This document shows positions 1-8,125 of a DNA stretch of 44,715 bases, piece by piece. Both the position numbers and the translations under genes were made by a program. The DNA is taken from assembly GCF_020176795.1 (NCBI RefSeq), contig NZ_JAIUKE010000005.1, forward strand, positions 1 through 44,715, written 5' to 3'. Every line of letters starts with the position of its first letter. Within the stretch, counting starts at the first letter, position 1. The notes beneath the pieces were generated by a model. The model saw nothing but the letters and a program-made list of their open reading frames with translations, ran no database searches and was not told where the DNA came from. This stretch comes from Streptomyces sp. 8L (GTDB taxonomy: Bacteria > Actinomycetota > Actinomycetes > Streptomycetales > Streptomycetaceae).

Positions 1-235
1 CGCCCACCCGACAACCCGACTCACCTGCGGACCTCGACCTGGCGCGGGCGGCGGAGGACATGGGGATCGACGGCGCCTTTGTGCGCGTGCACCACTGGGC
101 TCGCCAACTTGCCTCCCCCTTCCCGCCGCTGTCCGCGCTCTACATGGCGGAAGAGGCGGCGGCCGTAGACCCCATGAGCGGTGAGCGGCTTCAGCTCGGT
201 TGTGGGCCTGATCATCCCCCACCTCGTCCCGCTCT
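1..235 (+). pseudogene. LLM-class flavin-dependent oxidoreductase remnant
   Basis: One frame stays open from the window edge and reads like the N-terminal part of a luciferase-like monooxygenase: a stretch with ARAAEDMGIDGAFVRVHHWA, then RQLASPFPPLSAL, then YMAEEAAAVDPMSGERLQLG. In the family a segment of about 20 residues (the conserved region around the Arg-Ile-x-x-Gly-Thr strand) normally lies between the Leu-Ser-Ala part and the Tyr-Met-Ala-Glu part; it is missing here, and the homology stops after LQLG. I read this as an internally deleted, 3'-degraded gene whose 5' end may lie outside the window. The family assignment is from motif memory, not a search. Confidence 0.55.
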
Positions 236-306
236 CCACGGGCGCGAACCACCGCAGGCCCCTTCTTCCTCTGGCTTCTCCGGCGGAACAAGGGCTTGGA
301 TGCGGT

Positions 307-470
307 ATGGGGCTGACCGTCGAGCAGGTACATGTCCGGCTGGACCGTACGCCGGTGTTGCGGGGCGTGGAGCTGGAGGTGGGTGTCCAGCGGGCAGGTG
401 GTGGGCGTCGTCGGCCCCCATGGGAGTGGCGAGTCCACACTGGTCCGAACGGCGACCGGTTCGCAGCATC
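307..470 (+). pseudogene. ABC transporter ATP-binding protein fragment, frameshifted
   Basis: An ATG begins MGLTVEQVHVRLDRTPVLRG and continues VELEV, the usual N-terminal strand pair of an iron-siderophore-type (FecE-like) ABC ATPase. Around 385-392 the reading shifts by one frame into SGQVVGVVGPHGSGESTLVR, which is the Walker A region with the invariant Lys changed to Glu. Similarity stops shortly afterwards, against the 3' end of the convergent NmrA-like gene. The frameshift, loss of the catalytic Lys and truncation together mark a dead fragment. It sits directly after the monooxygenase remnant, so this end of the window is a decay zone. Confidence 0.6.
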
Positions 471-493
471 GGGACAGGTCGCGCGGAGCGGTG

Positions 494-1396
494 TCATCGT
501 CGGGTCCCGGTCGCCGGGCCGAGGCGGCGGGAGAGGAATGCGTCGAACGTGGTGCGGGTTCTTGTCGAGCGGTCGCGCGGGCGGAGCATGCGGATGCGCC
601 CTTCGGCGACGTCCTCGGTCATGCCGACCGTTCCGTCCGCCATATGCGCGGAGAAGCCGGCCGTGAGCAGGCCGGCACGCATCGTCGGCGCGTCGACGCG
701 TTCATAGCGTGCTCGCGGGTCGCTGAGGTGGCGGCCGATCGTGGCCGTCACCTCGGCCAGCGTGATGTCCGCCGGGCCGGGCAGCTCCAGGACCCTCGTG
801 GACGGGGTCCTGTCTCCGGCGAGGATCTCCGCGGCCACGGTCCCGATGTCCTCGGTCGCGATGGCGGGCAGGGGCAGATCTGCGGGGATGAGGCCGTGGG
901 AGACACCGGTGTCCTCGATCTCGGCGATCATCGGCAGCGTGTTCTCCATGAACCATCCGGCGCGCAAGTGGAAGGCTGCCACGCCCGGGATCGTGTCCAC
1001 CGCCTCTTCGAGGCGTCGCAGTCCCCAGACCGGCCCGCGGGCGCCGTCGTAGTTGGCCGCCCAGCCGCTGAGAGTGACTACGCGTTCCAGCCCGGGCGTG
1101 TCGGTGAGGGCCCCGCGTAGCGCGCTGATGGTTCGGCGCTGGTGCGCGGCGTAGTCCGTGCTGTCGGGGATCAATCCGGGTGCGAGCATGACGAACGCGG
1201 CACGTGCGCCGCGGAAGCCGGCGTGCAGCTCATCGGCACTCCCGTGCGGCACCGCCGCGACCTCCGCGCCGCGGTCGCCGTACGTGCGCAGCCGCTCCGC
1301 GTTGCGGCCGAGGGCCCGCACCGGGTGGCCGTGGGCGAGCAGAGAGTCGGCGACTGCTGATCCGGTGTTGCTCGTGGCAGAGACGACGACGATCAT
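494..1396 (-). CDS. NmrA-like NAD(P)-binding family protein
   Basis: The 300-residue product begins with a Rossmann strand and glycine turn (MIVVVSATSNTGSAVADSLL) followed by an Arg-containing second strand (HPVRALGRN), as in NmrA-like and atypical short-chain dehydrogenase proteins that bind NAD(P) as redox sensors or act as quinone or isoflavone-type reductases. The catalytic YxxxK of classical SDRs is not evident. A GAAAGGA ribosome-binding site lies about 8 bases before the ATG. It is transcribed in the same direction as the XRE regulator about 120 bp upstream and may be one of its targets. A cytoplasmic oxidoreductase is likely; the substrate is unknown. Confidence 0.8.
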   Translation of the reverse strand: MIVVVSATSNTGSAVADSLLAHGHPVRALGRNAERLRTYGDRGAEVAAVPHGSADELHAGFRGARAAFVMLAPGLIPDSTDYAAHQRRTISALRGALTDTPGLERVVTLSGWAANYDGARGPVWGLRRLEEAVDTIPGVAAFHLRAGWFMENTLPMIAEIEDTGVSHGLIPADLPLPAIATEDIGTVAAEILAGDRTPSTRVLELPGPADITLAEVTATIGRHLSDPRARYERVDAPTMRAGLLTAGFSAHMADGTVGMTEDVAEGRIRMLRPRDRSTRTRTTFDAFLSRRLGPATGTRR

Positions 1397-1519
1397 CCAG
1401 CACGTCCTTTCGCTGTGGGCTTCCCACGGAGTGGGCTCGGCGACGACTCGCCGGGGAAATCAGGAGCGCGGAGGCGCGGCCCCTGACACAGCACTTGCCG
1501 GAGCGGGGTCGCGCGGGGA

Positions 1520-2398
1520 TCAGTCCGCAGAGAGCGCCCCGAGCAGCCGCAGCCGTTCGGCCGAGGGCGATGACGGCTCGGCGGCGCTGATGATGAGGCG
1601 TTGGCCGGGGTCGTCGGGGAGACGGAGGATCTCTTCGTTCAATTCCAGGTCGCCGACCAGGGGGTGACGGTAGCGGCGCACGGTGTGCATGCAGTCCCGG
1701 ACCGGGTGCTCCTGCCAGATCCGGGCGAAGTCCTCGCTGCCGTCGGCGAGTTCGGCGACAAGCCGGTGCAGAGAGAGGTCGTCCGGCCGTTCCGCGCTCG
1801 CCAGCCGCAGGTAGGAGGCGAGGTCTTCGGCCTGCTTTTCCCAGTCGGCGAACAGCGATCGGGAGGCGGGATCGAGGAACACGCGTCCGACCTGGTTCGG
1901 TCCCCGCTCCGTTCCGATCGCCGCGATCTCCTCTGGCGTGAGACACCAGAGACCGTGGCCGAGCGCGTTGCCGGCGAGGATGTCGCCGCGGCGCCCGACC
2001 AGCAGGACGGCGGCGGTGCTGGAGGCGATCAGGTCGAGGACCGGTCGGCGCACCCGGTCCGGTCCGTCGATCGCGACCGCGGGCGGCAGGGTGCGCGCCA
2101 GGCGATACAGGTGGGCGCGCTCGTCCCGGGTCAGACGCAGGGCGCGCGCCAGAGAGCCCAGGACCCCGTCGGAGACCTCGTGCCGTTCGCCTTGTTCGAG
2201 CCGCGTGTAGTAGGTGACGCTGAGACCGGCGAGCCCGGCGAGTTCCTCACGGCGCAGCCCGGGGACCCGGCGGTCGTCGCCGTAGGAGGGCGCCACGTCC
2301 GCGTCCTGCGGCGTGAGCGCCGCGCGGCGGGAGCGCAGGAACGCGCCCAGCCCCCCATCGCGCACCTCGGCGGAGGAGCTGGTCGCGTCGGCTTTCAC
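1520..2398 (-). CDS. XRE-family regulator with MmyB-like sensor domain
   Basis: The 292-residue product has an N-terminal helix-turn-helix (RREELAGLAGLSVTYYTRLE) preceded by the family-typical FLRSRRAAL and RRVPGLRREE segments, then a C-terminal region (DRVRRPVLDLIASSTAAVLL onward) of the PAS-like MmyB type. Such proteins are common in actinobacteria and usually control an adjacent oxidoreductase. I chose the GTG start because it overlaps the hydrolase stop as GTGA and has a GGAGG five bases upstream. A longer reading from an ATG 36 bases upstream would lie inside the hydrolase gene with no better ribosome-binding site. It probably regulates the NmrA-like and hydrolase genes beside it. Confidence 0.85.
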   Translation of the reverse strand: MKADATSSSAEVRDGGLGAFLRSRRAALTPQDADVAPSYGDDRRVPGLRREELAGLAGLSVTYYTRLEQGERHEVSDGVLGSLARALRLTRDERAHLYRLARTLPPAVAIDGPDRVRRPVLDLIASSTAAVLLVGRRGDILAGNALGHGLWCLTPEEIAAIGTERGPNQVGRVFLDPASRSLFADWEKQAEDLASYLRLASAERPDDLSLHRLVAELADGSEDFARIWQEHPVRDCMHTVRRYRHPLVGDLELNEEILRLPDDPGQRLIISAAEPSSPSAERLRLLGALSAD

Positions 2399-3306
2399 GC
2401 CGCCTCCAGTGGTCGATACGGGATCGGAATCCATGTTGCCTCGTCGTCGTGGAAACGCAGATGCCCGATGCCGGGGAACGGCAGATGGGCGCCCGCGACG
2501 GCCCAGCGCCGTGCGCGAAGCTCATCGAGAATCCGGGCCCGGGATGTGCGAGCCGTCGGCCGGTCGCTGTCGATCTCCATCGCCACACGCGGCGCACGCA
2601 GCTGGACCGTGTGACTGTGCACCGTGTCTCCCCAGAACAGCACCGACTCGCTCGCATTCATTCCGTCGGCGCCGCTCAGGAGGTATCCGGTGTGGCCTGG
2701 TGTGTGCCCGTGCAGGTCCACAGCGGTCACCTGCGGCACCGGCTGGTCGCCGTAGGCGAAGCCGGATACCTGCCCGCCGGCGCGGTACGGCGCCAGCGCC
2801 TCCCTGCCCCATCGATGGATCTGGGCCTGCACGCCCTCCGCGCCGGCCTCGATCGTGTCGTTCAGCCAGTGGTCCAGGTCCGCGCGTGCGACGTGCACGG
2901 TGGCGTTCGGGAACGCCGCATCGCCACCCGTCGTGAGCAGGCCGAAGGCGTGGTCCGGATGCATGTGCGTGATGAGGACATCGTCGATGTCTTCCGGCGC
3001 GGTTCCCGAGGCGCGCAGGCTCGTCAGGAGGTGGCCGGTGCCGGGGCCGAGCGACGTGCCCGCTCCGGCGTCGACCAGGACCGTGCGGCCACCGGCGTCG
3101 AACAGGAAGACGTTCACCGCCGTGAGCAGATCGCCCTCCGGGGGAAGGAAGCCGTCCGCGAGGAGCTCGGTGATCCGCTTCGGGGATTCCCCGTGCATGT
3201 CCGACGAGAAGATCGGCAGCGCGCCGTCGTAGAGAGTGGTCACCGTCGATGAACCCACACCTGTCCGGGTGAAACCAGGCGGTGCGGAGTGTTCTGTGGA
3301 GCGCAT
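2395..3306 (-). CDS. MBL-fold metallo-hydrolase
   Basis: The product of about 303 residues carries the metallo-beta-lactamase signature HxHxDH (ITHMHPDHAFGLL), a downstream metal-ligand histidine in DLHGHTPGHTGYLL, and an Asp/His pair in FWGDTVHSH. The overall pattern is that of the AHL-lactonase/YflN-like branch: zinc-dependent hydrolysis of a lactone or thioester-type bond in the cytoplasm. No signal peptide is evident. No ribosome-binding site precedes the ATG, but a CATACT hexamer ends about 10 bases upstream, so a leaderless message is possible. Its 3' end overlaps the XRE gene by four bases, so the two are translationally coupled. The substrate is unknown. Confidence 0.82.
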   Translation of the reverse strand: MRSTEHSAPPGFTRTGVGSSTVTTLYDGALPIFSSDMHGESPKRITELLADGFLPPEGDLLTAVNVFLFDAGGRTVLVDAGAGTSLGPGTGHLLTSLRASGTAPEDIDDVLITHMHPDHAFGLLTTGGDAAFPNATVHVARADLDHWLNDTIEAGAEGVQAQIHRWGREALAPYRAGGQVSGFAYGDQPVPQVTAVDLHGHTPGHTGYLLSGADGMNASESVLFWGDTVHSHTVQLRAPRVAMEIDSDRPTARTSRARILDELRARRWAVAGAHLPFPGIGHLRFHDDEATWIPIPYRPLEAA

Positions 3307-3849
3307 GTTTTCAGTATGCGAAGGCGGGCGTGAGCCTGCCTGCCCACGTGGTGGATAGGCAGCGGCCGGCCATGCGGACCGGAGCGCCGAGTCCGAAAAG
3401 CCCCGCTTCCGGGCGTCATCTCTGTGTTCCCGGTCGCGGACGACGGTGGAGAACTTCGCGGTGTTGTTGTCGTCGCGGGGGGCCGGCTCAGCCCGCGGCC
3501 CTCAATGCCGCCGCCCCCGGATGCTGCGGCGACCAGCCCCCAGACGTGCGTGTGGTTGGTCGGTGAGGGACGGCTGCGCGAGCTCGGCCGGGGTTCGTCG
3601 CCAGCGGTCACGGGCCGAAACGCGGTGTTCGGCGTGCACCCGCTTCCACTGGTCGGGCCTGGCCGACCCGTCACTGAGCCACAAGGCCCGTACTCCGTGC
3701 TGCTCAGCAGGCGACTGATCCACCGTTCCGGCCCATCAGTCTGCCTGTGGTGGGACTGGTGGCGCACTGACGGTTTAGGGCCGCAGACGCACGAACGGCA
3801 TGCGTGGCGGTGCAGGAAGGGCCGTTCGGTCTGATTCGGTGATCTTCAT

Positions 3850-4014
3850 GTGGGACGGCTCGTGGAGACAGACCCGGGCACCTCGGCATGGCGCGCCTCG
3901 CTGTCGCGTGTAGACGTCCGGGCGAGACCACGCTGGGGGTTGTCCCAACGGATGTTGGTGGAGACGAAGGTGGACAACTTCGAGCGTCAGGCGCGGCTGA
4001 GCTTCCTGGGCTGA
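3850..4014 (+). CDS. Small hypothetical ORF, possible gene remnant
   Basis: A GTG-initiated frame of 54 codons encodes a peptide that begins VGRLVETDPGTSAWRASLSR and ends VETKVDNFERQARLSFLG. By my count about 85 percent of codons end in G or C, clearly more coding-like than the overlapping frames. No ribosome-binding site is obvious and I do not recognise the family. It could be the intact end of an otherwise decayed gene or a chance frame in GC-rich DNA. Confidence 0.25.
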   Translation: MGRLVETDPGTSAWRASLSRVDVRARPRWGLSQRMLVETKVDNFERQARLSFLG

Positions 4015-4467
4015 GCGGGACCGCTACCGGGCCGTGCCGGCCGGTTCTCGGTACCGTGCGTGCGCTAGTAGAGAGAGACCTGCACGGACTGGGCACGGCT
4101 GTGAGCGAACGTCCGTCGCCGCACCTGGGCCATGACGCACGTCGTGTGTCCAAGCGATCTGGGTGACGCCACGTCGGGAGTTGGCCGAACTGGTGCTGTC
4201 CGCCCGGTGCCGTGAACGCCGCGGCCGAGCTCTGGACTCCGGCAGGCATCCACTCCTCCAGACGTCTCCAGACGCGCATTCTGTCGAACGGGTTCTCGCC
4301 GATCCCGGATGCCGGAGGCGACCCACTCGCTGGACGCACCGGCGGTACCGGCTTCCCCCCGTCTGCCGGGCCCATGGCTTCCGTCCTTCTCCACGCCGGT
4401 TCCGTACGAGCCGGAGCGCCTGCAAGGACTATCCGCTTTCCGGATGGAGATGACCTGAATTCCGGCG

Positions 4468-4496
4468 TTGACCCTCTCGCAACAAACATTTAACGT
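4468..4496 (+). promoter_or_regulatory. Predicted sigma-70-type promoter of the catabolic operon
   Basis: TTGACC and TAACGT hexamers are separated by 17 bases, a good match to the housekeeping (HrdB-type) consensus. The expected start point lies about 140 bases before the RraA-like gene. The long leader contains a short palindrome, ATGCGATCGCGT, near 4537, which could be an operator. Prediction by eye only. Confidence 0.4.
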
Positions 4497-4642
4497 CCTT
4501 GTCAGTGATCGCCTTCACACGGGATTGCGGAACCATGCGATCGCGTGAACACCGGGGATGCGGGCTGCCGTTTGCGCTGCCGGGGAACACCCGCACGCAC
4601 CGTGCGATGCCGCCAAGTCATATCGATGCCATGAGGTGAAAG

Positions 4643-5317
4643 ATGCCGGAAAGCACGCAGGAGAAGATAGGCGATGAAATTCTCGCGCGATTTCGAGATA
4701 TTCCGACGAGCCTGGTGACGGACGCGTTTCTCCGCCTCGGACTGAGCGGCTGGATGGACGAAATCCTGCCGCTCGCGGCCGGCAGCCGTGTCGCCGGCCG
4801 TGCCCGTACCCTCGCCTTCGGGCCGACGCGGCGGTCCGGAAAGCTCGACGCCAGCATGTACGAGCTGCTGTCCAGGATCGCCGGGGGCGAGGTCCTGGTC
4901 ATGGGCGCGGGCGGCACTCACGACAACCTGCTCGGCGACAACATGGCGACGTTCGCGCATCGCTCGGGCGTCGCGGGGATCGTCACCGACTCCAAGACGC
5001 GGGACCGCGCGGGACAGCGCGCGCTCGGCATGCCCCTCTTCTCCCGTGGAGCCGGGGTCCGGCCCCCGATCGAGGTGGAGCCGCAGGCGTTCGACGTGGC
5101 GATCAGCTGCGGCGGTGCCCAGGTGAGGCCCGGCGACATCGTCCTGGGCGACGACGACGGTGTCGTCGTGATCCCGGCGGAGCGCGCGGCCGATGTCCTC
5201 CACGAGATCGAGGACATCATCGAGATCGAGGAGGCCGTCGGGCGGCTCATCGCGAATGGTGGCGGCGTACGGGAGATCGAGCAGCAGGTCGCGAAGAAGA
5301 AGACCCCTCGGGGCTGA
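4643..5317 (+). CDS. RraA-family protein, probable 2-oxo-acid aldolase
   Basis: The 224-residue product has the RraA/HMG-CHA aldolase layout: an early IPTSLVTDAFLRLGLSGW, the loop LLGDNMATFAHRSGVAGIVT, and DSKTRDRAGQ, where the Arg-Asp pair corresponds to the pyruvate and divalent-metal binding residues of 4-hydroxy-4-methyl-2-oxoglutarate / 4-carboxy-4-hydroxy-2-oxoadipate aldolases. A conserved C-terminal part contains VRPGDIVLGDDDGVVVIP. Family enzymes cleave hydroxy-oxo diacids to pyruvate plus a second oxo-acid; some members instead inhibit RNase E. The operon context of lactonase, amidohydrolase and transporter favours the catabolic role. A GAGGTGA ribosome-binding site precedes the ATG. 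It is the first gene of the plus-strand cluster. Confidence 0.82.
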   Translation: MPESTQEKIGDEILARFRDIPTSLVTDAFLRLGLSGWMDEILPLAAGSRVAGRARTLAFGPTRRSGKLDASMYELLSRIAGGEVLVMGAGGTHDNLLGDNMATFAHRSGVAGIVTDSKTRDRAGQRALGMPLFSRGAGVRPPIEVEPQAFDVAISCGGAQVRPGDIVLGDDDGVVVIPAERAADVLHEIEDIIEIEEAVGRLIANGGGVREIEQQVAKKKTPRG

Positions 5318-5368
5318 CCGGGCCCGCCCGGGCCCAGCCCCCTTCCCACGAACCGGAAGTGACGCGCC

Positions 5369-5752
5369 ATGTCCGACGACAGCACGGAACGTGCCCTGAT
5401 CGCACGCCGCGAGGAAGCGCTGTACGACGCTCTCGCGACCGGTGACACCGACGCCTTCGAGGACCTCTTCTCGGAGGACGTGACCTATGTCCACTCGACG
5501 GGCATCGCCGAGAGCAAGGCGGAGAACATTGCGGGCCAGCGGCACGGCGTACACCGCCACGGGCCGACCACGACCGTACGGGGCCACACCCGGATTCTCG
5601 GCCGGACCGCCGTCACCCGTGGCCTCATCGACATGATCGACACCGCGCACGGAGAGCCGTTCAGCATCCGTATCCGTCAGACCCTGGTGTGGGTCAAGGA
5701 GGACGGCGTCTGGCGCCTCCTGGTGCGCCATGCCACACGCATCCCGGTGTGA
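5369..5752 (+). CDS. NTF2-like (DUF4440/SnoaL-type) protein, paralogue 1 of 3
   Basis: This 127-residue protein of the nuclear transport factor 2 fold starts with a helix (RALIARREEALYDALATGD) and has the typical LFSEDVTYVHSTG strand, then a C-terminal RQTLVWVKEDGVWRLLVRHA strand pair. The cone-shaped fold serves either as an enzyme (isomerase, dehydratase, cyclase, hydrolase) or as a partner subunit. It shares the H-x-T-G motif and the TLVW...WRLL ending with the next two genes, so the three arose by duplication. GGAAGTGA lies upstream of the ATG. No catalytic residue can be assigned with certainty, though His in VHSTG is conserved in all three. Confidence 0.8.
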   Translation: MSDDSTERALIARREEALYDALATGDTDAFEDLFSEDVTYVHSTGIAESKAENIAGQRHGVHRHGPTTTVRGHTRILGRTAVTRGLIDMIDTAHGEPFSIRIRQTLVWVKEDGVWRLLVRHATRIPV

Positions 5753-5832
5753 CAGCCCATGCGTTCCACTCGGCACACGCACCACAAGACACGCAGCATC
5801 CACCATCCAGGACTCAGGACGGGAGTGAGGCC

Positions 5833-6243
5833 ATGACCGCATCGGCTGGGGCGGCGGAACAGGAGACCGTCCGGATCGTCGAGGAGAGGGAGGAGCTCCT
5901 GTACGAAGCGCTCGCGGAGCCACGCGGCGAAAACCTCTCAGCGAGGCTCGGCGAGCTGCTGTCCGAACGGCTCGTACACATTCATCACACGGGATTCGCC
6001 GACACCGGGCGGGAATACCTCCTCGGCCGCCTGAGCGGTGTCTACAGGCCCGGTCGCGTTCGCAGGCTCAACGGCGGTACCGCGGTGCACGGGGACCTTG
6101 CGGTCACCACGGGAACCGTCGACGTGGCGGACCCTGCACGGGGTCCTGCCGCCGTCACACGCCTTGAACAGACACTGGTCTGGGGCGCGGAAGAAGGCAC
6201 ATGGCGCCTCCTGCTCAGGCAGACAACGGCGGCGCGGCCGTAA
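5833..6243 (+). CDS. NTF2-like protein, paralogue 2 of 3
   Basis: The frame is open further upstream, but I place the start at the ATG behind GGGAGTGAGG, giving 136 residues. The order of elements matches its neighbours: EEREELLYEALAE helix, LVHIHHTGFADTGREYL with the conserved H-x-T-G, and TRLEQTLVWGAEEGTWRLLL at the end. It is the most divergent of the three, with several insertions before the H-x-T-G motif. It could form a hetero-oligomer with the other two or be a diverged isoenzyme. The function is unknown. Confidence 0.78.
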   Translation: MTASAGAAEQETVRIVEEREELLYEALAEPRGENLSARLGELLSERLVHIHHTGFADTGREYLLGRLSGVYRPGRVRRLNGGTAVHGDLAVTTGTVDVADPARGPAAVTRLEQTLVWGAEEGTWRLLLRQTTAARP

Positions 6244-6281
6244 CTCCGGCCGGTTGCCGTAGCTCTGGCCGGCTGTCGTAA
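6244..6281 (+). repeat. Two imperfect 19-bp direct repeats
   Basis: Directly after the stop codon of the second NTF2-like gene, CTCCGGCCGGTTGCCGTAG is followed at once by a copy with four changes. The spacer to the next gene is 270 bp, unusually long for this operon, and also holds a second repeat near 6401. No function is evident. Confidence 0.5.
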
Positions 6282-6400
6282 CACCCGCCGTAGGACCGGC
6301 TCTTGAGCGCGGCGGCCGCATCGTGGTGGCTGCCGCGCCGTGTCCCAGCCTGCCCCGTCCCACTTCCGAGTGCTCGCGCAGGACCCTTCTTCCGTCCGCG

Positions 6401-6436
6401 CACACCGGCACACCACCACACACCGGCACACCACCA
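6401..6436 (+). repeat. 18-bp tandem direct repeat, two perfect copies
   Basis: The unit CACACCGGCACACCACCA occurs twice head to tail and runs into a partial third copy. It is strikingly C/A rich on the coding strand, lies about 80 bases before the third NTF2-like gene and would be in the leader of its message. Slippage or a leader-RNA role are both possible. Confidence 0.6.
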
Positions 6437-6515
6437 CACACCCGTCACCACACACGAGCCGCAGCCCGGGGCGCCGCAGTCCGCGGAACGGCCCCGGGCA
6501 CACCGGGAGACGAAC

Positions 6516-6893
6516 ATGGACAGTATCGCGCAGGTGCGCGCCAGGGAAGACGCGTTCTTCCTGGCCCAGACGGCGTCCGACGTCGCCGCGCTGAACGAGA
6601 TCATGTCGGACCGCCTCAAGCGGTTCGTCCACACCACCGGCCTCGTGGAGACCAAGGCCCAGTATCTGGAAGGCGTCGAGTCCGGCCGCCACGCCCACGG
6701 CGCCATCACCCGCATCACGGGGCACACCAGCGCCTCTGGCGGCGGCGCCGTCACCATCGGCGTGGTCGACATGGTGGCCGAGCCGCCCGGTGTCCCCTCC
6801 TTCACCATGCGCATCCACCACGTCCTGGTGTGGGCACACGAGGACACCGGCTGGCGTCTGACGGCACGTCAGGCCACCCGGCAGCCGCTGTAG
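6516..6893 (+). CDS. NTF2-like protein, paralogue 3 of 3
   Basis: The 125-residue product starts MDSIAQVRAREDAFFLAQTA behind a GGGAGA ribosome-binding site, and has LKRFVHTTGLVETKAQYLEG and a final HHVLVWAHEDTGWRLTARQA. The VHTTG, ETKAQY and VLVW...WRL elements align with paralogue 1 more closely than with paralogue 2. It lies 70 bases before the lactonase gene and is probably co-transcribed with it. A longer open frame reaches upstream through the C/A repeat but lacks a better start. The enzymatic role is unproven; the neighbouring lactonase and amidohydrolase suggest work on a lactone or enol intermediate. Confidence 0.78.
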   Translation: MDSIAQVRAREDAFFLAQTASDVAALNEIMSDRLKRFVHTTGLVETKAQYLEGVESGRHAHGAITRITGHTSASGGGAVTIGVVDMVAEPPGVPSFTMRIHHVLVWAHEDTGWRLTARQATRQPL

Positions 6894-6963
6894 CGGTCCG
6901 AAGACCCCGAGGGGCAGGACCGCTGCCCCTCACCCACGGCCCAACACCACTGCGAGGCGCCAG

Positions 6964-8055
6964 ATGAGCGACGACAGCGCGACACCGAACCGGAAGGACG
7001 GTCCCGACCGCGGCCCGCTGGCGGTCGTCGGATGCTTCACCACAGCGGAGAGAAAAGCACGCGGCACCGGAATCCGTGTGTTCCACCGCGACGGCGCGCC
7101 CTGGCGGGCCGCCCACCGGCTCGACGGCATCGTCAACCCCTCCTTCCTCCGGGCCGATCCGGAACGGGGCGTGGTCTACGCGGCCCACGGCGACGACGAT
7201 GTCGTGAGCGCCTACACCGTCGACCCGGCCACCGGTGCGATCGCCCCGCTCGGCCGGGCCCGCTCGGCCGGCCGCAACGGCGTCGCGGTAGCGCTGCACC
7301 CGTCGAAGCGGTTCCTCTTCGTGGCCGACTACGCCGACGGCAGCGTATCGACACTGCCCGTGGCGTCCGACGGCAGCCCGGCGGACGCCACCCACTGCCT
7401 GGCCCTTCCCGGCCCGGCCGGGCCCCACCGCGTCGAGCAGACCTCGTCGCACCCCCATGACACGGTCATGGACCCGGCGGGGCGGTTCCTCCTCGTCCCC
7501 GACAAAGGACTCGACCGGGTGTTCGTGCTCCGCCCCGAGGACAGTACCGGTGAACTGACGGTCGTCAGCCAGGCTCTTCTGCGGCCCGGCTCGGGGCCGC
7601 GGCACATCGCCTTCCACCCGGTGCTGCCACGCGCCTACGTCGTCACCGAGATCGACTCCATGGTCGTGTCGCTCGCCTGGGACGCGGCGGCCGGAGTGCT
7701 GTCGCCTCTGCACGTGGTGCCCGCGCTGCCCGACTCCTTCTTCGGCCACAGCACCGCCGCCGAGATCGTGGTCGATCCGTCCGGCCGCTTCCTCTACCTC
7801 TCCCACCGCGGCGCCGACCTGGTGGCCCGGTTCTCCCTGGACGACAGCGGCGACCGCCCGGTCCTCGGCGGTTGGGTTCCGAGCAACGGCGCCGAACCCC
7901 GTTTCATGGCGCTCTCGCCCGACGGGACCCGGTTGTTCGTCGCCAACGAACAGAGCGACTCCATCGTCGAGTTCGCGATCGACGCGGTGACCGGCGAGCT
8001 GTCGGCGACGCACACCGTGGCGACACCGAGCCCGTCCGCCGTCGCCTTCCTCTGA
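6964..8055 (+). CDS. Lactonase family protein, seven-bladed beta-propeller
   Basis: The 363-residue product shows the repeated blade pattern of the 6-phosphogluconolactonase (Pgl)/carboxy-muconate lactonase family: NPSFLRADPERGVVYAAHG, VALHPSKRFLFVADYADGSV, HDTVMDPAGRFLLVPDKGLD, PRHIAFHPVLPRAYVVTEID and FMALSPDGTRLFVANEQSDS. The Arg-His pair in GPRHIAFHP is the family's conserved active-site region. These enzymes hydrolyse sugar or muconate-type lactones in the cytoplasm. Setting beside an amidohydrolase and an acid transporter rather than pentose-phosphate genes argues for a specialised catabolic substrate. No signal peptide is visible. Confidence 0.83.
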   Translation: MSDDSATPNRKDGPDRGPLAVVGCFTTAERKARGTGIRVFHRDGAPWRAAHRLDGIVNPSFLRADPERGVVYAAHGDDDVVSAYTVDPATGAIAPLGRARSAGRNGVAVALHPSKRFLFVADYADGSVSTLPVASDGSPADATHCLALPGPAGPHRVEQTSSHPHDTVMDPAGRFLLVPDKGLDRVFVLRPEDSTGELTVVSQALLRPGSGPRHIAFHPVLPRAYVVTEIDSMVVSLAWDAAAGVLSPLHVVPALPDSFFGHSTAAEIVVDPSGRFLYLSHRGADLVARFSLDDSGDRPVLGGWVPSNGAEPRFMALSPDGTRLFVANEQSDSIVEFAIDAVTGELSATHTVATPSPSAVAFL

Positions 8056-8125
8056 ACACCGGCCCGGCCGGCGCCCACCGGTGGCGCGGACGTCGACAGC
8101 GGCCATCGCACCCCAGGAGAACCGT

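Larger units (their letters stand above)
3307..4642. other. Coding-poor intergenic region
   Basis: This 1.3-kb stretch separates the leftward hydrolase gene from the rightward catabolic operon. Open frames on both strands are rich in Arg, Pro and Ser, have no recognisable domain, and contradict each other in coding-like base usage. Only the short frame at 3850-4014 has strongly GC-biased third positions. A plausible promoter for the downstream operon lies near its right end. I see no RNA gene or insertion-sequence end. It may be the degraded remains of a lost gene. Confidence 0.5.

Noticed and set aside
3502..3723. Short minus-strand frame with Trp/Arg-rich segments that at first looked like a transposase fragment
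   Set aside because: No DDE or other transposase motif, no inverted repeats and only moderate third-position GC bias.
4502..5923. 473-codon minus-strand open frame opposite the RraA-like and NTF2-like genes
   Set aside because: No motif is visible, and the plus-strand genes have good starts and family signatures.
6802..8106. 434-codon minus-strand open frame opposite the lactonase gene
   Set aside because: The plus strand carries clear beta-propeller blades and a consistent operon; the antisense product is Gly/Arg/Val-rich without motifs.
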